Positions 11,638-20,569 are shown, counted from the first letter of the stretch. The stretch: 64,000 nucleotides of DNA from CAVQBJ01 sp963710725 (GCA_963710725.1 CAVQBJ010000008.1:1302001-1366000), one strand, 5' to 3'. Made by a program: numbers and translations. Notes: generated by a model not told the origin, from the letters alone.

Positions 11638-12567
11638 CTACCGCTTGCGCGATACCGCGCGAGCCGAGCCGGCCGCGAGGCCGGCGCCGACCGAGGCCAG
11701 CGGCCGCTCGAGCGCGTGATCCCCGGCGGCAGCCGGCGGCGCGACGACGGGCTGACCGGCGGCGCCGGCACCCGTGCCGCTCCCCAGCGCCCGCCGCGTG
11801 CGCGACCGCCGCCAGGAGTGCACGATCGCCAGGCAGAAGCCCCACCCGTAGCGCAGCGTCGGCGGCTTCTTGGACTCGCCGTGCGCGCGACGCAGGACCG
11901 TGATCGGCACCTCTTCGTAGGAGACGCCGCGCGTGAGGGCCTCAACGAGGAACTCGGCCGCGTGGAACTGCATCTCGCGCAGGTCGAGCGTCGGCAGCAG
12001 CTCGGTGCGGATCGCGCGGAAGCCGTTCGAGCAGTCGGTGACGTGCTCGCGCGTGAGCCCGCGCACGACCCGGTTGAAGAAGGCGATTCCCAGCTCCCGG
12101 GCGAACTTGCCAGGCTCGGCACTGCCGAGCACGCGCGAACCGGCGGCGAACTGCACCCGCCCGCTCAGCACCGGCTCCACCACGCGCTCGAGCTCCTCGG
12201 GACGGTGCTGGCCGTCGGCGTCCATCGTGGCGACGAGCGGCGCGCCGGACGCGACGGCGAGCGAATAGCCGACCTGCAGCGCGCAACCGCCCCCGCAGTT
12301 GTGGTGCAGCCGCGCCACCGTGGCACCGCAAGCAAGCGCCGCCGCGGTCGTGCCGTCGCTCGAGCCGTCGTCGACGACGAGCACCGCGACGGGCACGCCG
12401 TGCACGTCGGCCGGCAGGCGCGGGAGCAGCTCGGGCAGCGTCTGCGCCTCGTCGTAGGCGGGGATCACAACGAGCACGTGGTCGGCGAAGCGCGCGCGCA
12501 GATCGGCGGCGGTGAGGGACCGCTCGGGCGCGCCGAGGCAGTCGTGTGGGGGAAGGACAGCCGTCAT
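11638..12567 (-). CDS. Family 2 glycosyltransferase (polyprenyl-phosphate sugar transferase type)
   Basis: About 309 residues. The GT-A fold signature is clear: VLVVIPAYDEAQTLPELLPR, then LVVDDGSSDGT, then the metal/nucleotide DxD region ATMDADGQHRPEEL. Later come DCSNGFRAIRTELL and SYEEVPITVLRR, as in dolichyl/polyprenyl-phosphate mannose or glucose synthases. The last ~70 residues are Ala/Pro/Arg-rich and probably disordered; there is no C-terminal membrane domain. ATG 12567 was chosen because the upstream reading is non-family, Arg/Pro-rich sequence. It is divergent from sqdB across a 106-bp gap. The donor and acceptor cannot be told from sequence. Confidence 0.85.
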   Translation of the reverse strand: MTAVLPPHDCLGAPERSLTAADLRARFADHVLVVIPAYDEAQTLPELLPRLPADVHGVPVAVLVVDDGSSDGTTAAALACGATVARLHHNCGGGCALQVGYSLAVASGAPLVATMDADGQHRPEELERVVEPVLSGRVQFAAGSRVLGSAEPGKFARELGIAFFNRVVRGLTREHVTDCSNGFRAIRTELLPTLDLREMQFHAAEFLVEALTRGVSYEEVPITVLRRAHGESKKPPTLRYGWGFCLAIVHSWRRSRTRRALGSGTGAGAAGQPVVAPPAAAGDHALERPLASVGAGLAAGSARAVSRKR

Positions 12568-12661
12568 GGAACTACGAACACCGCGTCGCGGGGGAGGCGT
12601 GCATCGGGCGGCGTGCGCGCCGCGGAGGATACCCGTCTGCGCGTCGTCCGGGGCGATTGGG

Positions 12662-12676
12662 GATAATGGGCATGTG
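12662..12676 (+). promoter_or_regulatory. -10 hexamer and leaderless GTG start of sqdB
   Basis: GATAAT at 12662-12667 is followed by six bases and the GTG at 12674. That is exactly the distance at which transcription would begin on the start codon. No Shine-Dalgarno precedes the GTG. Confidence 0.6.
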
Positions 12677-13918
12677 CGCATCTTGATCCTGGGCGGGGAC
12701 GGCTACCTCGGCTGGCCCACCGCCATGCACTTCTCTGCGCGCGGTCACGAGGTCACCGTCGTCGATAATTTCGCCCGTCGGCGCTGGCATCTGGAGCAGG
12801 GAACCGACTCCCTGACCCCGATCGTGCCGCTCGCCGACCGCCTCGAGGCGTGGGCGCAGGCGGGCGGCGCGCCGATCCGCGCCGAGATCGGCGACATCAT
12901 GGATGCCGAGTTCCTCGAGCGCATCGTCGCGCGCGTGCTGCCCGAGACGGTCATCCACTACGGCGAGCACTCCTCGGCGCCCTACTCGATGATCTCGCGC
13001 CGCCACGCGGTCGAGACGCAGACGAATAATGTCGTCGGCACGCTGAACCTCCTCTTCGCCCTGCGCGAGTACGTGCCCGCCTGCCACCTCGTCAAGCTCG
13101 GCACGATGGGCGAGTACGGGACGCCGAACATCGACATCGAAGAGGGCTACATCGACATCGAGCACAAGGGCCGTCGCGATCGCCTCCCCTTCCCCAAGCT
13201 CCCCGGCTCGCTCTACCACCTGTCGAAGGTCCACGACTCGCACAACATCCACTTCGCCTGCCGCGTCTGGGGGATGCGCGCGACCGACCTCAACCAGGGC
13301 GTCGTGTACGGGATCGAGACCGCCGAGACGGTGCTCGACGAGCGCCTCGTCACGCGCTTTGACTACGACGAGCTGTTCGGCACCGCGCTCAACCGCTTCT
13401 GCGTGCAGGCGGTGATCGGCCACCCGCTGACCGTGTACGGAAGCGGCACCCAGACCCGCGGCTTCCTGAACATCCGCGACACGCTGCAGTGCGTCGAGCT
13501 GGCGACCCTCACGCCCGCCGACGCGGGCGAGTTCCGCGTCTTCAACCAGTTCACCGAGCAGTTCAGCGTGCGTGAGCTGGCCGAGCTCGTGCAGTCCTCC
13601 GCGGCCGCGCACGGCATCGACGTGACGATCGCCAGCTACGCCAACCCACGCGTGGAGGCCGAGCACCACTACTACAACGCGGCCAACCGCAACCTCCACG
13701 AGCTCGGTCTGCAACCCCACCTGCTCGGCGACGAGCTCGTGCAGTCGATGCTCAGCTACATCGAGCGCCACCGCGACCGCGTCATCACGCGGGCCATCGA
13801 GCCGCGCACGCGCTGGCGCCCGGACGATGTCGCCGCCCCGCCGCAGGCCGCCGTCAGCGCGGGCAACGGCGACGCCGAGCCGACGATCACTCCGACGCGC
13901 CGCTTCGCGCGGGACTGA
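12674..13918 (+). CDS. sqdB: UDP-sulfoquinovose synthase
   Basis: 414 residues, co-linear with plant SQD1 and bacterial SqdB, which make UDP-sulfoquinovose from UDP-glucose and sulfite for the sulfolipid SQDG. The N-terminal NAD site is LILGGDGYLGWPTAMHFS. Other hallmarks are HYGEHSSAPYSMISR, LVKLGTMGEYGTPNIDIEEG (Thr near 143), SLYHLSKVHDSHN (catalytic Tyr near 181 and Lys), RATDLNQGVVYG, FGTALNRFCVQA and EFRVFNQFTEQFSV. The last ~45 residues are a low-complexity tail. GTG 12674 was chosen because the protein must begin at RILILGG; the ATG at 12666 is out of frame. No sqdX-type transferase is visible nearby. The gene is alone on its strand and divergent from a GT2 gene. Confidence 0.95.
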   Translation: MRILILGGDGYLGWPTAMHFSARGHEVTVVDNFARRRWHLEQGTDSLTPIVPLADRLEAWAQAGGAPIRAEIGDIMDAEFLERIVARVLPETVIHYGEHSSAPYSMISRRHAVETQTNNVVGTLNLLFALREYVPACHLVKLGTMGEYGTPNIDIEEGYIDIEHKGRRDRLPFPKLPGSLYHLSKVHDSHNIHFACRVWGMRATDLNQGVVYGIETAETVLDERLVTRFDYDELFGTALNRFCVQAVIGHPLTVYGSGTQTRGFLNIRDTLQCVELATLTPADAGEFRVFNQFTEQFSVRELAELVQSSAAAHGIDVTIASYANPRVEAEHHYYNAANRNLHELGLQPHLLGDELVQSMLSYIERHRDRVITRAIEPRTRWRPDDVAAPPQAAVSAGNGDAEPTITPTRRFARD

Positions 13919-13921
13919 GCG

Positions 13922-14773
13922 TCACCCGCCGGCGAACGCCGCGATCAGCCCCGCCGTGCGCTCGGGCTGATCGATCGACACGAAGGTGTAGCTGTCGTCG
14001 ATGCGCTCCAGGCGCGCGTTCGGGAACGCCGCCGCCATCCGCTCGGCGTAGCGCAGCTTGAAGAACCGGTCCTGCGGCGCCCAGGCGAGCAGCACCGGCT
14101 TGTCGAACTCCGCGAAGCGCTCGGCGGCCGCCAGCGTGTAGCGCTTGTCGATCCCGCGCAGGATCGCCGCCACCTGCCGGCGGATGCGCCGGTCGCTGAG
14201 CACCGGGCGCATGAACGCGTCGGCCACCGCGGGCTCGAGGGGACGCTTGGACAGCCACCCGAACGCGAACGGCAGGCGCTGCGCGAACCGCGGGCGCAGG
14301 CTGTTGGCGATCAGCCACACCGCGCCGGGCACGCGCGCCGCCAGCTGGAGCGGGGCGAACATCGGAGGCAGGAAGTTCTCATACGCGTCGCACGGCGTCA
14401 GCACGAGACGGGCGATCCGCTCCGGGTGCTCGACGGCGACCAGCTGCGACAAGGCGCCGCCGGTGTCGTTACCCACCAGGGTCACGCGTTCGAGATCGAG
14501 CGCCGCCAGGAAGTCGGCGATCAACGCGGCCAGTGCCGGCGGGCGCAGATCGGCGTCGCGGTCGAGCGGCAGCGACTGCGAGCCGAGCGGCCAGTCGGGC
14601 GCGATGACGCGAAAGTCCCTGGCCAGCGCCTCGGCCACGTCGGCCCACAGGAGCGAGTTGACGAGCAGCCCGTGCACGAGCACGATCGGCTCCCCGCTGC
14701 CCAGCTCGCGGTAGCGGATGGTCCCCGGCGCAAGTCGCACCTCGCGCTGGGGCAGATCGGCGAAGGCGGTCAT
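13922..14773 (-). CDS. Alpha/beta-hydrolase of the Asp-nucleophile (dehalogenase/epoxide hydrolase-like) group
   Basis: 283 residues. The oxyanion loop is PIVLVHGLLVNS. The nucleophile elbow is LVGNDTGGA with Asp 103, as in haloalkane dehalogenases and epoxide hydrolases rather than Ser lipases. The charge-relay region KPVLLAWAPQDRFF is present. The usual C-terminal catalytic His is not evident: that region reads SYTFVSIDQPERTA, so hydrolase activity is uncertain. ATG 14773 overlaps the stop of the upstream SnoaL-like gene by four bases, so the two form an operon. They diverge from a TetR gene whose double operator lies in the shared promoter region and probably controls them. The substrate is unknown. 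Confidence 0.85.
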   Translation of the reverse strand: MTAFADLPQREVRLAPGTIRYRELGSGEPIVLVHGLLVNSLLWADVAEALARDFRVIAPDWPLGSQSLPLDRDADLRPPALAALIADFLAALDLERVTLVGNDTGGALSQLVAVEHPERIARLVLTPCDAYENFLPPMFAPLQLAARVPGAVWLIANSLRPRFAQRLPFAFGWLSKRPLEPAVADAFMRPVLSDRRIRRQVAAILRGIDKRYTLAAAERFAEFDKPVLLAWAPQDRFFKLRYAERMAAAFPNARLERIDDSYTFVSIDQPERTAGLIAAFAGG

Positions 14774-15261
14774 GCCGACCCCCTCGACGCGGCGAGGCGT
14801 TCGCGGATGAGCGCGGGCCACACGCGGGGCGTGAGCGCGATCGCAAACAGCAGCGGGGTGGGATCAAGGTGGGCCACGCGCTCGGTGGCGCGGCCGTCCG
14901 CGTCGAGGCTGACCCGATCACAGGTGCGCACGGTGACCGCGCGGCGGCCGAGCGTGCCCTCCAGTCGCAACTCGATGTAGAGCGTGTTCCCCCGCTGCGC
15001 CCAGCCTTCGACCCTGCCGTGCAGGTCTGGCATCAGGGCGAACAGCGGCCGGGCGAAGCGCTCGCGAAACGCGCGGTGCCCGATCACCGTGGGCAGCTGC
15101 GGCTGCACGAGGCGGATCTCGGGGTGCAACCAGGGCAGGAACGCGTCGGCGAAGCGATCGCCGTCGATCGGGGCTCCCCACGCGCGGGCAAACGCGGCCA
15201 CCCAATCGTGCGCGGCGCCATCGTCGACCGCCGGGTTCCTCTCGCGTACGGCCTCCATCAC
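14770..15261 (-). CDS. SnoaL/NTF2-like protein
   Basis: 163 residues with the NTF2-like layout: an N-terminal helix (DWVAAFARAWGA), then LPWLHPEIRLVQPQLPTVIG, a barrel strand WAQRGNTLYIELRLEG and a C-terminal helix. Proteins of this fold include hydratases, isomerases and substrate carriers. It is the first gene of a two-gene operon with the alpha/beta-hydrolase (4-base overlap) and is divergent from the TetR gene. It may be a partner enzyme for the same small hydrophobic compound; this is inferred from context only. Confidence 0.75.
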   Translation of the reverse strand: MMEAVRERNPAVDDGAAHDWVAAFARAWGAPIDGDRFADAFLPWLHPEIRLVQPQLPTVIGHRAFRERFARPLFALMPDLHGRVEGWAQRGNTLYIELRLEGTLGRRAVTVRTCDRVSLDADGRATERVAHLDPTPLLFAIALTPRVWPALIRERLAASRGSA

Positions 15262-15311
15262 GGGCTTCTCCTTGTCTCGACGCTCTGCGAAGATCGAATC
15301 GTGATCGGCTA

Positions 15312-15344
15312 CATACAGTCAGTATGCAGCATACAGATGGTATG
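15312..15344. promoter_or_regulatory. Tandem TetR operator (two CATAC-N5-GTATG palindromes)
   Basis: CATAC-AGTCA-GTATG (15312-15326) and CATAC-AGATG-GTATG (15330-15344) are two identical-armed palindromes 18 bp apart. The second covers the ATG of the adjacent TetR gene. Two 15-bp sites one and a half helical turns apart are typical of TetR autoregulation and of control of a divergent operon. Confidence 0.8.
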
Positions 15345-15980
15345 AGCGCGCGACAACCCGACGGGCAGACCGCGGCGCGCACGCGCATGGCCGAGCGCTC
15401 GGAGGAGACGCGCGCGGCGCTGATCGCCGCCGCGCGCTCGCTGTTCGCCGAGCGCGGCTACGCGGCGGTGGGCACCGAGGAGATCGTCCGCGCGGCGCGG
15501 ATGACGCGCGGCGCGCTCTACCACCACTTCGCCGGCAAGGAGGACCTCTTCCGCGCCGTCTACGAGGAGGTCGAGGCCGAGCTGCTGACGCGGATCGCCG
15601 CCGACGCGGAGACCGCCGCCGCCGGGGATCCGCTCGAGGTCCTGCGCGCCGGCACGCGCGCGTTCCTGCAGGCCTGCGAGGACCCGGCCGTCCAGCGGAT
15701 CTCGCTCATCGATGCCCCGTCAGTGCTCGGCTGGGAGCAGTGGCGCGAGATCGGGCTGCGCTACGGCCTCGGGCTCGTGCAGGGCGCCCTGGAGGCGGCG
15801 ATGGAGGCCGGCCTCGTCGAGCGCCAGCCGGTGCGCCCACTCGCCCACCTGCTGCTCGGGGCGGTCGACGAGGCGGCGATGCTCGTCGCCCGCGCCGACG
15901 ACGGCGGCCAGACCCGGCGCGAGGTGACGGCGGCGGTCGACCGCTACCTCGACTCGCTGCGCCCGCGCGGCGGAGGCTGA
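15342..15980 (+). CDS. TetR-family regulator, probably autoregulated
   Basis: About 212 residues from ATG 15342; an earlier ATG at 15324 lies inside the operator and adds six residues. The HTH reads VGTEEIVRAARMTRGALYHH followed by FAGKEDLFRAVYEE, a strong TetR signature. The C-terminal domain includes ISLIDAPSVLGWEQWREI and LLLGAVDEAAMLVARA, as in TetR_C-type actinobacterial regulators of small-molecule metabolism. The divergent SnoaL/hydrolase operon is the likely target, through the two palindromes between them. The ligand is unknown. Confidence 0.9.
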   Translation: MSARQPDGQTAARTRMAERSEETRAALIAAARSLFAERGYAAVGTEEIVRAARMTRGALYHHFAGKEDLFRAVYEEVEAELLTRIAADAETAAAGDPLEVLRAGTRAFLQACEDPAVQRISLIDAPSVLGWEQWREIGLRYGLGLVQGALEAAMEAGLVERQPVRPLAHLLLGAVDEAAMLVARADDGGQTRREVTAAVDRYLDSLRPRGGG

Positions 15981-16141
15981 ATCTGGACGCGGCACGTCTG
16001 CCGCCGGGGGGGGTGTACGACGAAGGTATGAATAGTTCACACCTGCTGCGTACACCACCGGCCCGCCACAGCCCCGACGACCGCGACTGCTTCGCCGTCT
16101 ACGCGCGCTGAGCGCGCTCGGGCTCGGCGCGGCGGGGGCGC

Positions 16142-16998
16142 TGTGAGATCCTCGATCGATCAGACAGTTCTCCGATCAGCACCTCGCTGCGCTCGCCCTG
16201 ACGGCGCTCGGGGCCGGGCTGTGCATCTGGGGAGCGCGCCGCCATCCGGGACGCGCGATGGATCTCGTCGCGCGCCTGCTGGCGCTGGCGATCCTCGCCG
16301 CCTGGGCCGGCGAGTACCTCGCCGACGCCGTGCTCGGGATCTGGTCGACGCGCTATGACCTGCCGCTGCAGCTGACCGACCTCGTCTCGCTCATCTCGGC
16401 CGCCGCGCTGTGGACGAGGCGCCAGCGCCTGGTCGAGCTCTGCTACCTGCTGGCGATGACGGCCACGCTGCAGGCGCTCCTCACGCCCGACCTCGGGCAG
16501 GCCTTCCCGAGCGTCTTCTACTTCACCTACTTCACCTACCACGGCGGTGCGGTCATCGCCGCCTGCCTGCTCGTGTTCGGCGAGCGCCGCTACCTCACCC
16601 GCGGCGCGGTCCTCCGCGCCTGGCTCGTCGCGGTGGGCTGGGCGGCGCTCGCCGCCACCGGCGACCTCATCACCGGTGGCAACTACATGTACCTGCGCAA
16701 CCCGCCCTCGCACGCGTCGCTCGTGAGCATCCTCGGAGCGTGGCCGTCCTACGTGATCCTGACCGTTGTCGTCGTCGCGCCGGTGTTCCTGTTCATCGCC
16801 TGGGCGATCGCGGCGCTCGTCCAGCGGGCGGATCGCGGGTGGGGGCGGCGCGGGCCGCCCGAGCTCGAGCTGGCGATCGCGGACCTGCCGCCGCACGTCG
16901 AAGACCGTGACGGCCATCCGGTGATCGTGCCCGATACGCCCGTGCGCCCGCCGACCGCCGAGCGGACACGCGACGCGATCGACCGTGTTCGCCGGTGA
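16142..16998 (+). CDS. TIGR02206-type (YwaF-like) integral membrane protein, possible 5' frameshift
   Basis: The clear reading has at least six membrane segments, for example LVARLLALAILAAWAGEYLA, VELCYLLAMTATLQALL and SYVILTVVVVAPVFLFIAWA. It carries the family strings DLPLQLTDLVSLI, YFTYFTYHGG and GDLITGGNYMYL, then a soluble Arg/Asp/Pro-rich tail. The family's N-terminal helix (FSDQHLAALALTALGAG) is encoded upstream in the same frame from about 16169, but no start codon precedes it. GTG 16142 in another frame (VRSSIDQT) would join it if one base near 16167 were removed. Otherwise the start is ATG 16258, which would lose the first helix. The family's function is unknown. Confidence 0.65.
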
Positions 16999-17060
16999 TC
17001 ACGCCGGACCCGAGCGTCGCGATCGGCGCCGGCGCACCGTGGCACGCCGGGCATCGAGAC

Positions 17061-18578
17061 TCAGCCGAGGCGTACGGGCCGGCTCGCCTGGGGGGAGTAC
17101 ACCCGCCAGGTCCCGCCGGTGACGTTCGTCCAGCCGCGGGGGACGGAGACGAGCGTGCGGTCGGTGAGGCCGCGGTGACGCAGGCTCTTCCAGATCTTGG
17201 GGGATGGCTGGACGAGCAGCTGCGTCGTGTTCGACGTGCGGTCGTCGACGACGTCGTAGGGGACGCGCAGGTCCCACACGAGCTCGGAGTCCACCACCGC
17301 CGCGGTGGCGGCCACCGAGTGCCACGCCGCGCCGTGGACGTCGAGCCGGGGACGGATGCGGGCGATCGTCGCGTCGAGCTCGTCACCGCTCGTCCGCTGG
17401 AGGCGGAACACGTCGAAGTCGAAGGTCAGCTTCTGGTGCTCGGTGGCGGCGCCGAGCGCGACCACGAGCGCCGCCCCGGCGAGCCCGAGCGCGAACGCCG
17501 CCGCGCGCGCCGTCGGGCGCCGGCGCGCGAGCCACTGCGCCGGTGCCGTCGCTCCGGCGGCGGCGAGGACGCACAGCAGCGAGACGAAGGCCGAGAAGTG
17601 CCGGTCGGGGACGTTGAACTTCGACGAGGCCAGGAACGCGACGGTGAGCGCGGCCACGCCGGTCATGGCGAGCACCGTGAGCGCCTCGCGCCGCGGGGAC
17701 ATCCGCGCGATCGCGACGGCGCCGATGGCGCTCGCCACCAGGCCCGGCAGCGCGAGGCAGAACTCGAGCGTCGTCCACAGGCCGTGCAGCGAGGAGGAGG
17801 CCTGGACGGTGCCTGCCGGCGCGCGCGTATTCGTGAACGAATAGAGCGGCGTGCCGAAGAAGCGCCACTCGAGGAACAGCCACAGCGCCATCGGCCCGAC
17901 GGCGAGCGCCACGATGGCCGGCAGCCGCCGTGACAGGACCGGCCGGCCCGCGCGCCACCAGTCGAGCGCGCCGTAGGAGAGCAGGAACGCCCACCCTTCG
18001 GGACGCACGAGCCCGGCGATGACGAGCAGCGTCCACACGGCCCGGCGGCGACCGCGCAGCTCCCACACGAGCGCCCACATGAGCAAGACCGCGAACGGCA
18101 GGTTGATGTAGGCGCCGAACGAGATCGCGACGAGCATCGGGCTGGTGACGATCAGGAACGCCGCGAACGCCGGCGCCGGCTGGCGCAGCCCGAGCAGGCG
18201 ACTGACCTGCCAGGCGGCGACCCCGAGCAGCACGAGGCCGGCGACCGCGCACAGCACCGTCGCCGACGGGGCCGCCGAGCCGAGCAGCGACAGCAGCGCG
18301 CCGGTGAGGATCGGCACCGGGTGAAACGTGCGGCTCTCGAGCAGCGGCGGGACGTGGCCGGCCCGCAGGTCCCGTCCCCAGTCCAGGAACGCGTAGCTGT
18401 CGTCGGTCAGCTCGTGCGACAGCAGGTGCAGGGCGATCGCCGCCGCGATGAAGGCCATGCCGAGCAGGAGGACCCACGCGAGGGGTACCGGGATGCGTCG
18501 CGAGCGGCCTTGTCGGAGCGCGGGAAGCTCGGTCGTGACGGCGGAGCTGGCGGCGGCGGGCGGTGCGGAGACGCTCAT
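17061..18578 (-). CDS. Polytopic membrane protein, GT-C glycosyltransferase-like
   Basis: About 505 residues with ten or more membrane segments (for example WVLLLGMAFIAAAIALHLL and LCAVAGLVLLGVAAW) and a soluble C-terminal region. The first loop has TDDSYAFLDWGRDLRAG, the kind of acidic, external first loop seen in lipid-linked GT-C mannosyl/arabinosyl transferases. VRPEGWAFLLSYG and FNVPDRHFSAF also fit that class. ATG 18578 was chosen; the upstream reading is low-complexity Arg/Pro sequence. It would act on cell-envelope glycans using a polyprenyl-phosphate sugar. No donor can be assigned. Confidence 0.65.
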   Translation of the reverse strand: MSVSAPPAAASSAVTTELPALRQGRSRRIPVPLAWVLLLGMAFIAAAIALHLLSHELTDDSYAFLDWGRDLRAGHVPPLLESRTFHPVPILTGALLSLLGSAAPSATVLCAVAGLVLLGVAAWQVSRLLGLRQPAPAFAAFLIVTSPMLVAISFGAYINLPFAVLLMWALVWELRGRRRAVWTLLVIAGLVRPEGWAFLLSYGALDWWRAGRPVLSRRLPAIVALAVGPMALWLFLEWRFFGTPLYSFTNTRAPAGTVQASSSLHGLWTTLEFCLALPGLVASAIGAVAIARMSPRREALTVLAMTGVAALTVAFLASSKFNVPDRHFSAFVSLLCVLAAAGATAPAQWLARRRPTARAAAFALGLAGAALVVALGAATEHQKLTFDFDVFRLQRTSGDELDATIARIRPRLDVHGAAWHSVAATAAVVDSELVWDLRVPYDVVDDRTSNTTQLLVQPSPKIWKSLRHRGLTDRTLVSVPRGWTNVTGGTWRVYSPQASRPVRLG

Positions 18579-18764
18579 CGGGGTGTCGGCGGAGGGCTCG
18601 GTGATGCGGACGCGGGCGGTCGGGCGCTCCTCCGTGAGGATAGGCGCGCAGCGGCGCGACGGGGGCCCCGGGTCGCGGCGGAGGGCGCCTGGGGGCGGTT
18701 CGACCCCGCCGCGCCCGGCGGCGCCGCGCCTGCCGGCCGCCAGCCGCCCAGCGGGTGACGGTGT

Positions 18765-18995
18765 GTGACGCGACGGTGACAGGTGCGCCCGGCAGCTCAC
18801 GCAGCGGGTCTGCCACGTAACGGGAGCCGCGCGGGAATGTGCCGCGAGTCAGTCGTCGCGGGCGCCCGCCGCGGGGTGTGCTCCCGAATGCACACCATGA
18901 GGCAGACAAGGGCGCACACCCCTCCCCCGCGCGTCACGCGACGGTGACAAATACGCCGGCTCGGCAACGCTGCCGCTCGGGCGCGCAACGCACGC
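18765..18995 (+). repeat. Composite intergenic repeat, copy B
   Basis: Left module GTGACGCGACGGTGACAGG (from 18765); core from GGGGTGTGCTCCCGAATGCA (18872) to CGCACACCCC (18922); right module GTCACGCGACGGTGACAAAT (from 18933), which decays before 18995. The 19-base core start GGTGTGCTCCCGAATGCAC is identical to copy A. It lies in the 478-base gap between two minus-strand genes. The rest of that gap (18579-18764) is GC-rich with nothing recognisable. Confidence 0.75.
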
Positions 18996-19056
18996 GCAAC
19001 GCAACGAGACGCAAGCGGGTGCGACGGAGATCCGGCTCCTGCGCGCCGCGCGACCG

Positions 19057-19980
19057 CTACTGCTGCGCGGCGCGCACGCCCAGGGCCAGCGCACGCGCGA
19101 CGAGGTCGGCCGCGAGGACCTCGACGGCGTCATAGGGCACCTCGACCGCGCCGGTGGCAAGGCAGAAGATGGTGTCGCCGTCGTACATCGTGTGCGCGGG
19201 GCGTACGGCGCGGGCGAGGCCGCCGTGGGCGACCGTGGCCACGCGGTGGGCCTGGTCCTTAGTCAGGCTCGCGTCGGTCACGACCGTCGCGAGCGTCGTG
19301 TTCGCGCCGGGAAGCAGGTTCGACGTGCGGTCCCAGCTCGTCAGCGGGGCGACCCATTCGTGGCGCTCGTCGTCCCAGATCCCGCCGACGCTGTTCGCCA
19401 CGGTCACCGCCGTGACCGTCGCACCGTGCACGCGCATGCTCGCGATCCCCAGGCCGCCGGGGCGCGTGTCGGCGCCGCCGCCCGCCTTCGCCACCGTCGC
19501 GCCGGCGCCGACCCCGACCGCTCCGATGCCGGGCTTGGCCGTCGCCGCCAGACAGGCGGCGTAGCCGGCCGCGGCATCGGGCCGGGCGCTCGATTCGCCG
19601 TAGAGGAGGTCGAAGATGACCGCACCGCCCACGATCGGCACGCGGACCGGGCCGAGCGCGAAGCCGATGTCGCGGTCCTCCAGGTAGCGCATCACGCCGT
19701 CGACCGCCGCCAGGCCGAAGGCGCTGCCGCCGGTCATCAGCACGGCGTGCGCGAGCGGCGCCACCCGCCCCGGTGCGAGCGCGTCGGTGCCGAGCGTTCC
19801 CGGCGCGCCGCCGCGGACGTCGACGCCGGCGACGGCGCCCTCCGGCGTCAGGATCACCGTGCAGCCGGTCATGCCGATCGGGTCGGTCCAGTGGCCGACG
19901 CTGACTCCGGCCGGCAGCTGCACGGCCGCGGCCTCGGGCGTTGGCGGCGCCAGGGGATCTCCTCCGGGTCGCGACGACAT
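19057..19980 (-). CDS. P1-family self-cleaving aminopeptidase/amidase (DmpA/NylC fold)
   Basis: 307 residues with the P1 family pattern: GVSVGHWTDPIGMTGCTVIL, VDVRGGAPGT, then AHAVLMTGGSAFGLAAVDGV, then KPGIGAVGVGAGATVAKA. These enzymes cut themselves to expose an N-terminal nucleophile and hydrolyse peptides, D-amino esters or amide oligomers. The Asn-Thr pair in LLPGANTTLATVVTD fits the NylC-type cleavage site; this assignment is from memory of the family. ATG 19980 starts the gene only 26 bases after a truncated SDR reading on the same strand. The location is probably cytoplasmic, as no signal peptide is seen. The substrate is unknown. Confidence 0.85.
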   Translation of the reverse strand: MSSRPGGDPLAPPTPEAAAVQLPAGVSVGHWTDPIGMTGCTVILTPEGAVAGVDVRGGAPGTLGTDALAPGRVAPLAHAVLMTGGSAFGLAAVDGVMRYLEDRDIGFALGPVRVPIVGGAVIFDLLYGESSARPDAAAGYAACLAATAKPGIGAVGVGAGATVAKAGGGADTRPGGLGIASMRVHGATVTAVTVANSVGGIWDDERHEWVAPLTSWDRTSNLLPGANTTLATVVTDASLTKDQAHRVATVAHGGLARAVRPAHTMYDGDTIFCLATGAVEVPYDAVEVLAADLVARALALGVRAAQQ

Positions 19981-20006
19981 GTCGCGGCAGCATACGTGTG
20001 AGGGAG

Positions 20007-20477
20007 CTACGACACCGCGGCCGGGACGCCGGTCAGCCCGGCCGAGCTGACGTTCACGATCCGCGTGTGCGCGAGACGCGGCAGCAGCAGGCGCGTGAGC
20101 AGAAAGCCGGCAAGGTAGTTCACCTGGAAGCGCAGCTCGTAGCCGTCGGCGCTCTCCACGCGCTCGCCGCCGCCGGGGAGCGTCGTGCCGATGCCCGCAT
20201 TGTTCACGAGCACGTCGAGGCGGGGGTGCTCGTCGGCGACCCGCCGGGCGAGCGCGCGCACCTCGTCCAGCGAGGTGAGGTCGGCGCGGTAGCGCGCGAG
20301 CCTGGCGTCGCCGGTCTCGTCGGTGATCGCGCCCACGGTGTCGGCGAGGCGTCCGTCGTCACGGCCGTGGAGGAGGACGCAGGCGCCACCTGCCGCGAGC
20401 TCGCCGGCGAGGGCGCGACCGAGACCGTCGGTCGCCCCGGTGACGAGGATCGTCTGCTCGTCGAGCGGTCGCATCAC
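20007..20477 (-). pseudogene. Short-chain dehydrogenase truncated before its active site
   Basis: 156 residues covering only the first part of an SDR: the nucleotide site ILVTGATDGLGRALAGEL, the adenine-region Asp in RYRADLTSL, the VLVNNAGIG motif, and RIVNVSSAGLTG at the position of the catalytic Ser. The reading then stops (VPAAVS) before the YxxxK catalytic pair. A normal SDR is 250-300 residues. The missing third is not found in the 26 bases before the peptidase gene, so this is a 3' deletion rather than a frameshift. It is probably non-functional. Confidence 0.75.
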
Positions 20478-20569
20478 GGCGCTACGGCATCCTACGACGA
20501 CCGGCCGCCGCGCTTGACTTCACCGAATCAATCGAGTGTGATGGACCAAGACCCCGGAAGGGCGGACGG

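Noticed and set aside
16028..16111. 27-codon frame in a GGTGTACG...CGTACACC hairpin
   Set aside because: No ribosome site and no coding bias; the inverted repeat (16012-16056) is suggestive but too weak to call.
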